From Chitinophagaceae bacterium (GTDB taxonomy: Bacteria; Bacteroidota; Bacteroidia; Chitinophagales; Chitinophagaceae), in contig JAGFIS010000029.1 in the NCBI GenBank assembly GCA_024103425.1, forward strand, positions 1 through 64,000: 64,000 bases of DNA, read 5' to 3'. Below the pieces are notes generated by a model, which was not told where the DNA came from, ran no database searches, and saw only the letters and a program-made list of their open reading frames with translations. Positions 33,719 through 43,607 of this stretch are shown here, piece after piece. Made by a program: the position numbers and the translations under genes. Position 1 is the first letter of the stretch, and the number at the start of each line of letters is the position of its first letter.

Positions 33719-34051
33719 TTGAAAAAAGTACTCTACATAATCCTATTTACCGGAATCACGCTCACAGGCTACAGCCAGATCAGGCCGGGTAACACATCCG
33801 AGACGATGAAGGTAATTAAGTTGTATCCGAACCCTGCGGTCAACTTTGTGAATTTTGAGTTTGACAACCCAGACAAAAACAGTACAATCGTTATCTTCAA
33901 CTTTATCGGTAAAAAAGTAGATGAAGTGAAGGTGACCGACTCCAGGATAACACTTTCGCTAACCGATTACTACAGAGGAATTTACATCTACCATGTGCGC
34001 AATGCAAACGGGGCCATCCTCGAATCAGGTAAATTCCAGGTAGCACGATAA
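33719..34051 (+). CDS. Free-standing T9SS C-terminal sorting domain protein
   Basis: A 110-residue protein made only of a signal peptide (about 1-19, ending GYSQ), a ~12-residue linker and a domain of ~75 residues with LYPNPA, VIFNFIGKKV, and a RGIYIYHVRN strand. This is the type A Por secretion sorting domain that normally sits at the end of much larger cargo. TTG 33719 is the only start that keeps the signal peptide. It may be a cargo remnant, a surface adaptor or a decoy for the T9SS. The domain call is firm. Confidence 0.85.
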   Translation: MKKVLYIILFTGITLTGYSQIRPGNTSETMKVIKLYPNPAVNFVNFEFDNPDKNSTIVIFNFIGKKVDEVKVTDSRITLSLTDYYRGIYIYHVRNANGAILESGKFQVAR

Positions 34052-34191
34052 ACTCTTCTTCCTTGTCATATTGCTCATAATACTGCCATTCTCCAGCGGT
34101 ATATTCTTTTTATTGCCTAAAACTTCATTAAAAGCGGCTATTTAGTGTCATTTTGTCTCTCTTACGGGCCTTGGCAAAGGTTTTGACATCG

Positions 34192-34199
34192 TACCTTTG
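34192..34199 (+). promoter_or_regulatory. -7 box of the grpE-dnaJ operon
   Basis: TACCTTTG is an exact -7 match 26 bases before grpE. A TTGG at 34171-34174 lies 17 bases upstream, slightly closer than ideal. No CIRCE repeat was seen. Confidence 0.6.
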
Positions 34200-34225
34200 C
34201 ACGCGATTTAAAAAATGAAAGATTC

Positions 34226-34789
34226 ATGAGTAAGAAAGAAAACAGACATCACGAAGAAGAGCTTAACGAAGAAGCGCATGCCGTAGCTGAAAACCAGGCA
34301 GTTGAAAATGACGAAGAAGGAACCGAAAAAACTTTGTCTGAAGCTTACGAAGCTCTTCAGAAAGAAATGGGTGAGCAAAAAGACAAATATGTTAGGCTCT
34401 TTGCAGAGTTTGATAACTATAGAAAAAGAACAGCCAAAGAAATTTTGGAAATCCGCCAGACTGCTTCCAAGGACGTAATTTTATCGTTGCTGGAAGTTTT
34501 AGACGATATAGATCGTGCTGAAAGCCAAAAAGGTCAGGATGAATCTGAAAACCTGCTTCCTGAAGGGGTACAGTTAATATTTAATAAATTCAGAAGGATT
34601 CTGGAACAAAGAGGACTTAAAGTTATCGAAACCCTTCACACGGAATTCGATGTCGATACTGAAGAGGCATTGGCCCACGTACCTGTTGAAAATGACAATC
34701 TGAAGGGCAAAGTGATTGAAGAAATCCAGAAAGGATACATGCTGAACGACAAACTGATTCGTTTCGCAAAAGTGGTAGTCGGAAAATAA
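34226..34789 (+). CDS. grpE: Nucleotide exchange factor GrpE
   Basis: A 187-residue GrpE. An acidic N-terminus and long helix lead into KYVRLFAEFDNYRKRTAKE, then the beta-domain with EGVQLIFNKF and HTEFDVDTEEALAHVP. It releases ADP from DnaK in the chaperone cycle. dnaJ follows after 44 bases; dnaK is not in the window. Length is typical. Confidence 0.96.
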   Translation: MSKKENRHHEEELNEEAHAVAENQAVENDEEGTEKTLSEAYEALQKEMGEQKDKYVRLFAEFDNYRKRTAKEILEIRQTASKDVILSLLEVLDDIDRAESQKGQDESENLLPEGVQLIFNKFRRILEQRGLKVIETLHTEFDVDTEEALAHVPVENDNLKGKVIEEIQKGYMLNDKLIRFAKVVVGK

Positions 34790-34833
34790 TTTTCGGGCCG
34801 GTGAGCGTGATTTAATAAAAGCATTGAAAAATT

Positions 34834-35991
34834 ATGGCTTCAAAAAGAGATTATTATGTAGTGTTGGAAGTGCAGAAAACTGCCACAGGCGAGGAAATAA
34901 AAAAAGCCTACCGCAAGATAGCCATGAAGTATCACCCAGACCGTAACCCGGGTGATAAGCAGGCAGAGGAGAAATTCAAAGAAGCAGCGGAAGCATATGA
35001 AGTATTAAGCAATCCTGAAAAACGCGCAAAATACGACCGGTTCGGACACAGCGCATTCGGACCCGGACGTGGCGGCGGCGGCTTCAGCGGTGGAATGAAT
35101 ATGGAGGATATCTTCAGCCAGTTTGGAGATATTTTCGGAGATGATGTTTTCGGAAGTTTCTTCGGCGGAGGGAGATCAGGTGGCAGAAGATCGCGTGGAG
35201 TAAGAGGCAGCAACCTAAGAGTGCGCATTAAACTCAACTACGAGGAAATAGCCAAAGGTGTTACAAAGACGATCAAGGTTAAGAAATATGTAACCTGTAA
35301 CCAATGCCATGGTAATGGTGCTAAAGACAGCAGCAGCTTACAGACATGTAATACATGCGGTGGAAGCGGTCAGGTGAGAAGAGTTCAGCATACCTTCCTG
35401 GGACAGATGCAAACTGTTACAACGTGCCCGGAATGTAATGGTGAAGGAACAACTATTACGGCTAAATGTCCTCAATGTAAAGGCGAAGGCCGTGTTTATG
35501 GTGAAGAAAACATAACCATTGATATTCCTGCAGGTGTGAGCGAAGGAATGCAACTCAGTATGAGCGGAAAAGGAAATGCAGGAGAAAGAGGCGGTGCACC
35601 CGGTGACTTAATTATACTTATCGAAGAAGAAAAGCATCCTCACTTACAACGCGAGGGCAATAATGTAGCCTACGATCTTTACATCAGTTTCACTGACGCT
35701 GTTTTTGGAACACAAACTGAAGTGCCGACAATTGATGGCAGGGCTAAAATAAAAATACCGGCAGGTACGCAAAGCGGTAAAATTTTCAGACTGAAAGGCA
35801 AAGGATTTCCTTCATTAGACTCTCACTCTAAAGGCGACCAGTTGATACAGGTAAACGTATGGACACCGCAGAAGGTCAGCGACGAAGAAAAGGCTGCACT
35901 GGAATCGCTCAGTAAGAGTGATAACTTCAAACCGCATCCCGACAAGAATGAAAAAGGCTTCTGGGAAAAGATAAGGGAGACATTCAGCTGA
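34834..35991 (+). CDS. dnaJ: Molecular chaperone DnaJ
   Basis: A 385-residue type I DnaJ. The J-domain (1-70) contains the HPDRNPGD motif. A Gly/Phe-rich segment (about 73-130) follows, then four CxxCxGxG zinc repeats: [24 protein letters not shown] and CPQCKGEG. The C-terminal substrate-binding domains are complete. It activates DnaK's ATPase and delivers unfolded proteins. It is the second gene of the grpE operon, ended by the hairpin at 36027. Confidence 0.97.
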   Translation: MASKRDYYVVLEVQKTATGEEIKKAYRKIAMKYHPDRNPGDKQAEEKFKEAAEAYEVLSNPEKRAKYDRFGHSAFGPGRGGGGFSGGMNMEDIFSQFGDIFGDDVFGSFFGGGRSGGRRSRGVRGSNLRVRIKLNYEEIAKGVTKTIKVKKYVTCNQCHGNGAKDSSSLQTCNTCGGSGQVRRVQHTFLGQMQTVTTCPECNGEGTTITAKCPQCKGEGRVYGEENITIDIPAGVSEGMQLSMSGKGNAGERGGAPGDLIILIEEEKHPHLQREGNNVAYDLYISFTDAVFGTQTEVPTIDGRAKIKIPAGTQSGKIFRLKGKGFPSLDSHSKGDQLIQVNVWTPQKVSDEEKAALESLSKSDNFKPHPDKNEKGFWEKIRETFS

Positions 35992-36026
35992 TATCATTAG
36001 AAGAACAGAATAAGAACAGATATAAA

Positions 36027-36060
36027 AATGTCGCCGGAAAAATGACTCTCCGCCGACATT
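36027..36060. terminator. Hairpin between convergent dnaJ and lyase genes
   Basis: AATGTCGCCGG (36027-36037) pairs with 36050-36060 with one mismatch and a 12-base loop. It lies in the gap between two convergent genes; neither side has a long T-run. Confidence 0.65.
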
Positions 36061-36096
36061 ACTTGTAATTATAAATTATTTATATGCTCTGAATTG

Positions 36097-37563
<1,467 letters not shown>

Positions 37564-37697
37564 TCATAATTGAGATAGCAATGTTCTTTGGCATGGTTAA
37601 AGAGGCATTTCGTGCGGAAAAAAGAAAATTTTTGATCTTTTCTGTAACCTTTTGCAACCTCACCTACTCAAATAGAATGATAACTTGTTGAAAAATA

Positions 37698-38045
37698 ATG
37701 GAAAACGCTGAAAAATACTGTGATTTCAACGACTCGGCCGGCAGGCAGGGCGATGAAAGTTCTCCATGTAAGTTGGCCCCTGTTGTTGAGGGGATACTGG
37801 GAAAAATGAATTTCCCATACAGGATAGTGTTTTCATTAAGGCAGGTCACCGGGTTAAGTGCCCACGAAACGGAAGAACTCCTTAACCTCAGCGAGGAAGA
37901 GGTGGAATATCGCCTGCAAAGTGCCAAGGAAATAATCGTCGGCGAATTGATAAAATCATATCCCGCCAATATGCTCTACGAGTTCAACCTGGTGTACTGT
38001 GACACAGTAGTGAACAATGTTATGAACCGAATTAAAGACCTTTAA
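37698..38045 (+). CDS. Orphan sigma-70 region 4-like protein
   Basis: A 115-residue protein whose centre (about 38-85) matches sigma region 4: RIVFSLRQVTGLSAHETEELLNLSEEEVEYRLQSAK is helix-turn-helix-like, but no region 2 is present. It therefore cannot be a complete sigma factor; it may be a DNA-binding regulator or a co-sigma factor. The N-terminus has three Cys (Cys8, and Cys24 among others) without an obvious metal motif. It ends 11 bases before folE and is probably co-transcribed with it. Confidence 0.7.
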   Translation: MENAEKYCDFNDSAGRQGDESSPCKLAPVVEGILGKMNFPYRIVFSLRQVTGLSAHETEELLNLSEEEVEYRLQSAKEIIVGELIKSYPANMLYEFNLVYCDTVVNNVMNRIKDL

Positions 38046-38056
38046 GAACATAAACC

Positions 38057-38707
38057 ATGCACGAAACAACAAAAATTGATCTTACCAACATTCTGAACGA
38101 CGTACTGCCTTATCAAAAGGTAAACAAGACAACAAAAGACGACGAAAAAATTGAAAAGATACAGGAACACTTTGCCGAGATTATGAAAATACTCGGACTC
38201 GATCTGACTGACGACAGCCTTAAAGACACACCGAAAAGAGTGGCCAAGATGTATGTCAAGGAAATTTTCAGCGGACTGGATCCCAAAAACAAACCCGAGA
38301 TCACACTCTTTGAAAATAAATACCACTTCGACGAAATGTTAGTGGTAAAAGACATTGCACTCTATTCTAATTGTGAGCACCACTTCGTGCCGATTATCGG
38401 AAAAGTGCATGTAGGATATTTTCCCGGCGACCATGTTATCGGCCTCTCAAAAATCAACCGGCTGGTACAGTATTACGCCAGACGTCCGCAGGTACAGGAG
38501 CGGCTGACTGTCCAGATAGCCGAAGCCTTAAAAGAAATCTTTCATCACAACGATGTAGCGGTAGTGATAGAGGCCGATCATATGTGTGTTGCTTCCAGAG
38601 GGGTGAAAGACATCAGCAGTAAGACTGTTACGTCTCACTTCTCGGGGAAGTTTGAAGACAAGAGTGTGCGCAACGAGTTCCTGTCGTATATAAGAAATAA
38701 TCAATAG
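38057..38707 (+). CDS. folE: GTP cyclohydrolase I
   Basis: A 216-residue FolE. Zinc ligands are in NCEHHFVP and MCVASRG, with the GLSKINRLVQYYARRPQVQERLT segment between them. It converts GTP to dihydroneopterin triphosphate for folate and pterin synthesis. The N-terminal ~35 residues are variable and charged. It lies directly after the orphan region-4 gene and ahead of a strong terminator. Confidence 0.96.
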   Translation: MHETTKIDLTNILNDVLPYQKVNKTTKDDEKIEKIQEHFAEIMKILGLDLTDDSLKDTPKRVAKMYVKEIFSGLDPKNKPEITLFENKYHFDEMLVVKDIALYSNCEHHFVPIIGKVHVGYFPGDHVIGLSKINRLVQYYARRPQVQERLTVQIAEALKEIFHHNDVAVVIEADHMCVASRGVKDISSKTVTSHFSGKFEDKSVRNEFLSYIRNNQ

Positions 38708-38761
38708 GGGTGTTATACTTATCTCTTTTCGTCATAGCATAGACGCGTGAACAGAGAACAG

Positions 38762-38791
38762 GCTTCCTTACTTGTGTAGGGAAGCTTTTTT
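38762..38791 (+). terminator. Terminator of folE
   Basis: GCTTCCTTAC (38762-38771) pairs with 38776-38785 (one G-T pair) across TTGT, followed by six T. Confidence 0.9.
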
Positions 38792-38890
38792 ATTGCTATA
38801 CAGTTATTGAACAACAACCTATCCGGTGATTTTTCGAATAAAGAGTCAGGTGTTTTGCTCAGTACATACCAATCCTAAACCAAATAAAAA

Positions 38891-38921
38891 TTTGCATACC
38901 TAAGATTCTTATGTATATTTG
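38891..38921 (+). promoter_or_regulatory. Promoter of the PadR operon
   Basis: TTTG (38891-38894), 19 bases, then TATATTTG (38914-38921), a perfect Bacteroidota promoter. The ATG at 38926 starts four bases later, so the mRNA is probably leaderless. Confidence 0.9.
38896..38916. promoter_or_regulatory. 21-bp palindrome inside the PadR promoter, candidate operator
   Basis: Centred on 38906: left arm ATAC then TAAGA, right arm TCTTA then GTAT, with only the 38900/38912 pair unmatched. It fills the spacer and overlaps the first bases of the -7 box. A dimeric PadR bound here would block RNA polymerase, so autorepression is the likely use. Confidence 0.75.
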
Positions 38922-38925
38922 AGGT

Positions 38926-39258
38926 ATGAATAATCCTTCATTATACAAAGGCATTTTGAGGCCGATCGTCATCCGGTTGCTGGAAGAAAACGGCAGGATG
39001 TACGGCTTTGAGATTACCCAAAAGGTGAAGGCCATCACCAATGGAAAGGTGAAGATCACTGAAGGCGCGCTGTATCCGCTGCTCCACAGTCTGGAGGCTG
39101 AAGGAATATTAGAAGCGGAGCAGGAGTTTGTAGATAACAGAATGAGAAAGTATTACAAACTCACTTCAAAAGGGAAGAAAGTGTCTAAACATTCTTTCGG
39201 AGAAATAACCGAGTTTGTACTACACCTGCAAAACATCTTTAATCTAAAACTTGCGTGA
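38926..39258 (+). CDS. PadR-family transcriptional regulator
   Basis: A 110-residue winged-helix protein: MYGFEITQKVKAIT, then ITEGALYPLLHSLEAEGIL and a NRMRKYYKLTSKGKK wing, the standard short PadR layout. It probably represses its own operon through the palindrome upstream. The stop overlaps the ATG of the next gene (TGATG), so the membrane protein is its partner. The effector is unknown. Confidence 0.94.
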   Translation: MNNPSLYKGILRPIVIRLLEENGRMYGFEITQKVKAITNGKVKITEGALYPLLHSLEAEGILEAEQEFVDNRMRKYYKLTSKGKKVSKHSFGEITEFVLHLQNIFNLKLA

Positions 39259-39923
39259 TGCTGACTGATGAACAAATAGACTATCTGTTTAAGTTTTGCG
39301 AAAAGCATTACGTTTACTACTACGAAGTGCAGTTGGAGTTAGTCGATCATTTAGCTAATGCCATCGAAGCCAAAATGGCTGAAGACAAGAAGTTATCTTT
39401 CGAAGACGCCTTGGATAAAGTGTATAAGGGATTCGGGACTATGGGTTTTGCACCCATAGTCGCGGAAAAACAACTTCAGGTTTTCAAGATATCCAAAGCT
39501 GCCTATTGGAAATTTATTAAAGAACAATTCGGATGGCCGCAGGTGTTGAGTGTGCTCTTCTTTTCTACCCTGCTCTACTATACCATATCGTGGAATGAAA
39601 GTGCAGGAGCGATCTTGCTGGTAGGTATTCTTTTCTATGGTATTGCGTCAAATCTTTATCATCATATCAGACTCACCAGAAAAGTAAAAAAGACCGGAAA
39701 GAAATTTGCTCTGCTCAATTTTAGCTTCCATTCCAATCTTGGTTTTCTGGCGCTCTATTTCCTGTTACAGATTCTTAGCCACCTGGATGAAGTACATCCA
39801 TTAGGTTACAGTATTGTCGTAGGTTTTTATATCGTTTTGTTTGTTGCGTCTGATAAGGTGACTAATAATATTGAAGAGAAGTTAGTAACCGAGTATCCGG
39901 ATGCTTTTCAGGTTGCGTCATAA
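39258..39923 (+). CDS. PadR-coupled membrane protein
   Basis: About 221 residues. The N-terminal ~95 residues are soluble and helical (EVQLELVDHLANAIEAKM, then FEDALDKVYKGFG), a pattern like the HAAS-type helical domain found with PadR regulators. Four membrane helices follow (about 95-112, 118-135, 155-172, 180-200). Start ATG 39258 overlaps the padR stop. It is likely the regulated target or sensor. The frame also opens one codon upstream at a GTG. Confidence 0.75.
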   Translation: MLTDEQIDYLFKFCEKHYVYYYEVQLELVDHLANAIEAKMAEDKKLSFEDALDKVYKGFGTMGFAPIVAEKQLQVFKISKAAYWKFIKEQFGWPQVLSVLFFSTLLYYTISWNESAGAILLVGILFYGIASNLYHHIRLTRKVKKTGKKFALLNFSFHSNLGFLALYFLLQILSHLDEVHPLGYSIVVGFYIVLFVASDKVTNNIEEKLVTEYPDAFQVAS

Positions 39924-40141
39924 ATCATTACGGAAGCCACAACGGTTTACCAACGGTGGCATTATCAGCCAACTTTCCCAGAGAATTTTAATTTGTACCA
40001 AGCTAAGGTTAATTGAGGAAACTCTATTACTGATGTAACGGTCTTGTTAGTGCTTATCCGTCAATAGAGCAATGGTGCTGCTATAAGGAAACCTGTTTGA
40101 TGAATGCAACCAATCTCTCACTACAGCCCTATGTTTCTTAT

Positions 40142-40190
40142 TGTCACTTTTTATCTTGACACAAAAAGTAACCAAATCCGCCGCGGCGGA
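40142..40190. repeat. Dispersed intergenic inverted repeat
   Basis: GTCACTTTTT and AAAAAGTAAC flank a 10-base centre within 40143-40172, followed by the palindrome TCCGCCGCGGCGGA (40177-40190). A unit of this wording (a CTTTTT-TTGACAC-AAAAAG core) is a familiar repetitive intergenic element in Bacteroidota, from memory. The rest of 39924-40398 shows no gene or other structure. Confidence 0.55.
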
Positions 40191-40398
40191 CAAGGACAAC
40201 CCGATCGCTCCGCGCGTTTGTCCGGCTCACGCGTCCCAGACCTCAAAGATAAAATCGCTTCATCTTCTCTCCCCGGAGTATCCTTTTTTTATCAATCCCT
40301 TTCCATTAGTTGTAAGTGTATTCCCAGGATAGAAAAAAACAAAACACCGGATGGTATACATATTTTTTAATCCGTGTACTATACAAAAATGCCAATAC

Positions 40399-41427
40399 CT
40401 AGGGAACAATAACCGTTCTCACTCCTGCATCAAATCTTTCTAACGCATCTAAAGTATCATTGATGGCTTTGGCATCTAACGGAATTGTACGGCTGACCAC
40501 ATGAGAAGTATCCAGCATTTTCTTTGAAGCAAACTCAACCAGCTTAGGCAACTCTTGCAAAAGGTGATCATTCGAACCGATCAGTTCTACTTCATTGCCT
40601 AGAATCTCGCTGTATGTGTGTACTGACAAGTCTTTATTGGAAAGCCCTACCAGAACTACCCTTCCCATCGGACCGGCAGACTGCAATGCCTGTTTCTGTG
40701 TTTCTATCAATCCGATCATTTCTATCGCTACATCTACACCACGTCCACCGGTCTTTTTACGAATTTCTTCAACTACATTCACTTCTTTGCCGTTGAGTGA
40801 AGTAGCTCCATATTTTGCAGCCAGATCCAGTTTATCGGGATTGATATCTATGGCAAAAACTTCGGTAGCACCGAATGCTTTTGCCAGTTGTACTGCTGAC
40901 TGGCCGAGTCCGCCCACACCAAATATGGCTACTTTATCACCGGGCTTTATCCTGCCCTTCATGAGAGAGTGGAATGCCGTTGCCGAAGCACACATCAGGG
41001 TGGCACCTTGTTCAAACGGAATTTCATCGGGCAAATGAATCGCATTGCGGGCGGGAATTGCGATGTATTCCGCATATCCGCCATCGGTATGGTGGCCGAT
41101 CATTTGGCCTTTCGGGCAAAACTGCTCATTGCCAGTTGAGCAATAATAACAATCACCACAGGTAATCAGGTAATGCAGACAAACCCTGTCGCCGGGTTTT
41201 ACATTATCTACATCTTTACCAATCTTCTCAACTATGCCTGCCACCTCGTGTCCCAGTGTAATGGGAGTGAAACTAACCGGAGAAATTCCGGCGCGATAGT
41301 GCGCATCAGAATGGCAAATACCCGCCGCCTTCACTTTTACCAAAATATCACGATCACCGATCTCAGGAATGGGAGTTTCCTGCATTTCAAGAGGCTGATT
41401 GACACCTGTCATTCTAACTGCTTTCAT
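40399..41427 (-). CDS. Zinc-dependent alcohol dehydrogenase
   Basis: A 342-residue medium-chain dehydrogenase. The catalytic zinc site has Cys38 (GICHSD) and GHEVAG; the structural zinc cysteines are in CGDCYYCSTGNEQFC; the Rossmann motif is GVGGLG. It oxidises an alcohol or reduces an aldehyde with NAD(P). Length is normal for the family. The substrate is not readable. It lies downstream of, but separated by a terminator from, the cyanophycinase operon. Confidence 0.93.
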   Translation of the reverse strand: MKAVRMTGVNQPLEMQETPIPEIGDRDILVKVKAAGICHSDAHYRAGISPVSFTPITLGHEVAGIVEKIGKDVDNVKPGDRVCLHYLITCGDCYYCSTGNEQFCPKGQMIGHHTDGGYAEYIAIPARNAIHLPDEIPFEQGATLMCASATAFHSLMKGRIKPGDKVAIFGVGGLGQSAVQLAKAFGATEVFAIDINPDKLDLAAKYGATSLNGKEVNVVEEIRKKTGGRGVDVAIEMIGLIETQKQALQSAGPMGRVVLVGLSNKDLSVHTYSEILGNEVELIGSNDHLLQELPKLVEFASKKMLDTSHVVSRTIPLDAKAINDTLDALERFDAGVRTVIVP

Positions 41428-41517
41428 ATTCTTTTGGTTTTAAACTCCACGAAGATACATATCGGCAACCGGAGGTACTTGCGAAAAATGATATTTGGTA
41501 ATTCCCCGTTGCGAAAT

Positions 41518-41546
41518 AAAAAAGGGACGCTTACCGGCGTCCCTTT
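41518..41546 (-). terminator. Terminator of the SusCD-cyanophycinase operon
   Basis: AAAGGGACGC (41521-41530) pairs perfectly with 41537-41546 across a six-base loop. On the minus strand T-rich sequence follows (41518-41523). It lies just past the lipoprotein at 41565. Confidence 0.88.
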
Positions 41547-41564
41547 AAATTATTTTGAACCTGT

Positions 41565-42698
41565 TTATTTGATGAACAGGCCTCTCGGGCTTGACAAGCC
41601 TGACAAGAAATTTTCAATATTTGTTCCGTCGAGGTTAGCACGTTTAATAATGCCTGCGTTTCTATCAGCCCAGTAGAATTTTCCCTCGTTGTAATCTATG
41701 CCCATACCGTGAATCCTGGTGCTGGGTGTGTTGGCATCCACAAACTTTTCTGCGCCTGAACCATCGAGATTAGCTCTCTTAATAGACTTGGTATTACGAT
41801 CGTCATAATACAGTTTATCATTCACTTCGTCAACAAACAAAGAATATCCATAAGTTCCGGTGAGCAGTTTGGAAACCCCCGTTCCATCGCCTTTACAAAC
41901 ATAGATCACCTCTTCATTTACCTCCTGGAAATAAATAATATCATTCTTGCTGTCGTAGGCAATTCCGCGCATCATGCCATCGGGAATTTTCACAAACTCT
42001 CTTTCGAGGTTACCGCCATCGAGGTCTGCTCTTGAAATATTACCATCATCATCAGCCCAGTAAATCTTTCCAGCATTCAGGTTGATTGCAATTGAGTATG
42101 GGTCGACAATATCAGAAACAAGTTCCTCCAGACCGGTTCCATCCAAATTCATTCTCCAAACCTTACCATTATTTGAAAACTCAAAATCTGTAAAGTAAAT
42201 CTTCTCGTTAACGGAATCGTACACCAGACCTACTCCCGCCTTATCCGTAATATCAGCTATTAATTCAGCACTAGAGCCGGGCACCAATTGTATCTTTCGA
42301 ATAGCATTAGTTCCGTATTCAATAAAGAACATATCCTTAACCGTTGGAGGAGGAGGGGTCGTATCCCGAATGGTCAGATTAATAGTATAGTTACCTGTAC
42401 CTCCCGGTCCTATAGCTTTCAGAGCAACAGTAAATATTCCGGGTGCACCGTACGATTTCGTAGGGTTTTGATCGGTAGATGAAGTTCCGTCACCAAAGTC
42501 CCAGAGATAAGTGTCTGCACTCTCTGATTTATTGTTGAACTGGATTACATCGCCTACATCATAAGCCGCACTATCCGTTGTGAAATAGCTCTTCACGGTA
42601 TCGGGAAGATCATCAAAATTATAACTGGTCTTTTCGCAACCCAGTGTGATGAACAGCGCCCCCAATAAAAACGGAATTAATCTTTTTGTTGTCAACAT
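41565..42698 (-). CDS. Lipoprotein with PKD domain and YWTD-type propeller
   Basis: A 377-residue lipoprotein (lipobox LGCEK near residue 20). Residues 35-110 form a PKD domain (YLWDFGDGTSSTDQNP). The remaining ~250 residues are repeats of the form IYWADDDGNISRADLDGGNL, KIYFTDF..., YYDDRNTKSIKRANLDGSG, that is, LDL-receptor YWTD repeats folding into a six-bladed propeller. It probably binds a ligand on the outer surface. Sixty bases separate it from the upstream gene, with no promoter seen, so it belongs to the susC operon. Confidence 0.85.
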   Translation of the reverse strand: MLTTKRLIPFLLGALFITLGCEKTSYNFDDLPDTVKSYFTTDSAAYDVGDVIQFNNKSESADTYLWDFGDGTSSTDQNPTKSYGAPGIFTVALKAIGPGGTGNYTINLTIRDTTPPPPTVKDMFFIEYGTNAIRKIQLVPGSSAELIADITDKAGVGLVYDSVNEKIYFTDFEFSNNGKVWRMNLDGTGLEELVSDIVDPYSIAINLNAGKIYWADDDGNISRADLDGGNLEREFVKIPDGMMRGIAYDSKNDIIYFQEVNEEVIYVCKGDGTGVSKLLTGTYGYSLFVDEVNDKLYYDDRNTKSIKRANLDGSGAEKFVDANTPSTRIHGMGIDYNEGKFYWADRNAGIIKRANLDGTNIENFLSGLSSPRGLFIK

Positions 42699-42758
42699 CT
42701 TCTGAAGTTTTTAAAATTTTAAACGAGCGTTCTTTTTCACTTATTAGATTACCTGTAT

Positions 42759-43607
42759 TTATTTTAATTTAAAAGTGTCTCCCGGCGAATAAAGAGAAAA
42801 TGCAGCCTTCTGCAAGCCAATCTTATCTCCGTTAAAAGTCTTTACCTTCTTAGGCTTTGATACAACCACTACCTGGCTCTCTCCTACAACACGCACCTTA
42901 TTTCCATGTACCACTACTGCGGTGCTCTCATCAACACCAATGACCATTTTATCCGGATGATCCCCCAGAACGCTCAGCAGCCTGTTATATCTGCTGCGCT
43001 TGATAAAATGCTGATCTATGATCGCCTTATCTACAAATCCCATCCCCTCTGAGGTAATGACATTGTCTTTTTTTATTTCTCTGAAATTATTGTTGTCTTT
43101 TTTATCTTTCTCTTCCCCTGTTATCATGATTTTCGACATGATGGCTGCACCCGCACTGGTTCCTGCAATCGTTGCTCCTCTAGTATATGCAGTATGCATC
43201 GCATAATACAATTCCGTGCCGCGCACTACATCCATAAACCTGTTTTGATCGCCTCCAACAACATAAATCAGTTTTGCGTTTTTCACCGAATCAATCCAAG
43301 TCTGTTTGCTTTTAGCCTCTTCGGCTGAAAAGTGCAACTTTGTAACCGGGTTGCTGCACAACGCGTTGAATTGCTTCTTCACCGCCTGAAACGATTCTTC
43401 CGGCTCTCCGCTCGCCATCGTCAGTACTGCAATATAATCCTGAGACGAAAGTGCAGCCGTGTTTACAAGTTCCTGCATCAACGCAGTTGAGCGCTCTCCT
43501 CCTCCGATGATAAAAAGATTGCCTGTTTTTACCTGACCGTCGACAACTCTTGCCGTCAGTATAAAACAAAACAATAAGCCAATATTTATTATTCTCTTCA
43601 ACCTCAT
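42759..43607 (-). CDS. Exported cyanophycinase-family (S51) peptidase
   Basis: A 282-residue serine peptidase with a signal peptide (about 1-25). The nucleophile Ser151 is in AGTSAGA. The other conserved sites are VGGDQNRF, DQHFIKRSRYNRL with catalytic His, and IGVDESTA with Glu, the arrangement seen in cyanophycinase CphB. Cyanophycinase cleaves the poly-Asp/Arg storage polymer to beta-Asp-Arg. Its ATG overlaps the stop of the isoaspartyl peptidase gene, indicating joint translation. All catalytic positions are present; cyanophycin as substrate is inferred from the family and neighbours. Confidence 0.88.
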   Translation of the reverse strand: MRLKRIINIGLLFCFILTARVVDGQVKTGNLFIIGGGERSTALMQELVNTAALSSQDYIAVLTMASGEPEESFQAVKKQFNALCSNPVTKLHFSAEEAKSKQTWIDSVKNAKLIYVVGGDQNRFMDVVRGTELYYAMHTAYTRGATIAGTSAGAAIMSKIMITGEEKDKKDNNNFREIKKDNVITSEGMGFVDKAIIDQHFIKRSRYNRLLSVLGDHPDKMVIGVDESTAVVVHGNKVRVVGESQVVVVSKPKKVKTFNGDKIGLQKAAFSLYSPGDTFKLK

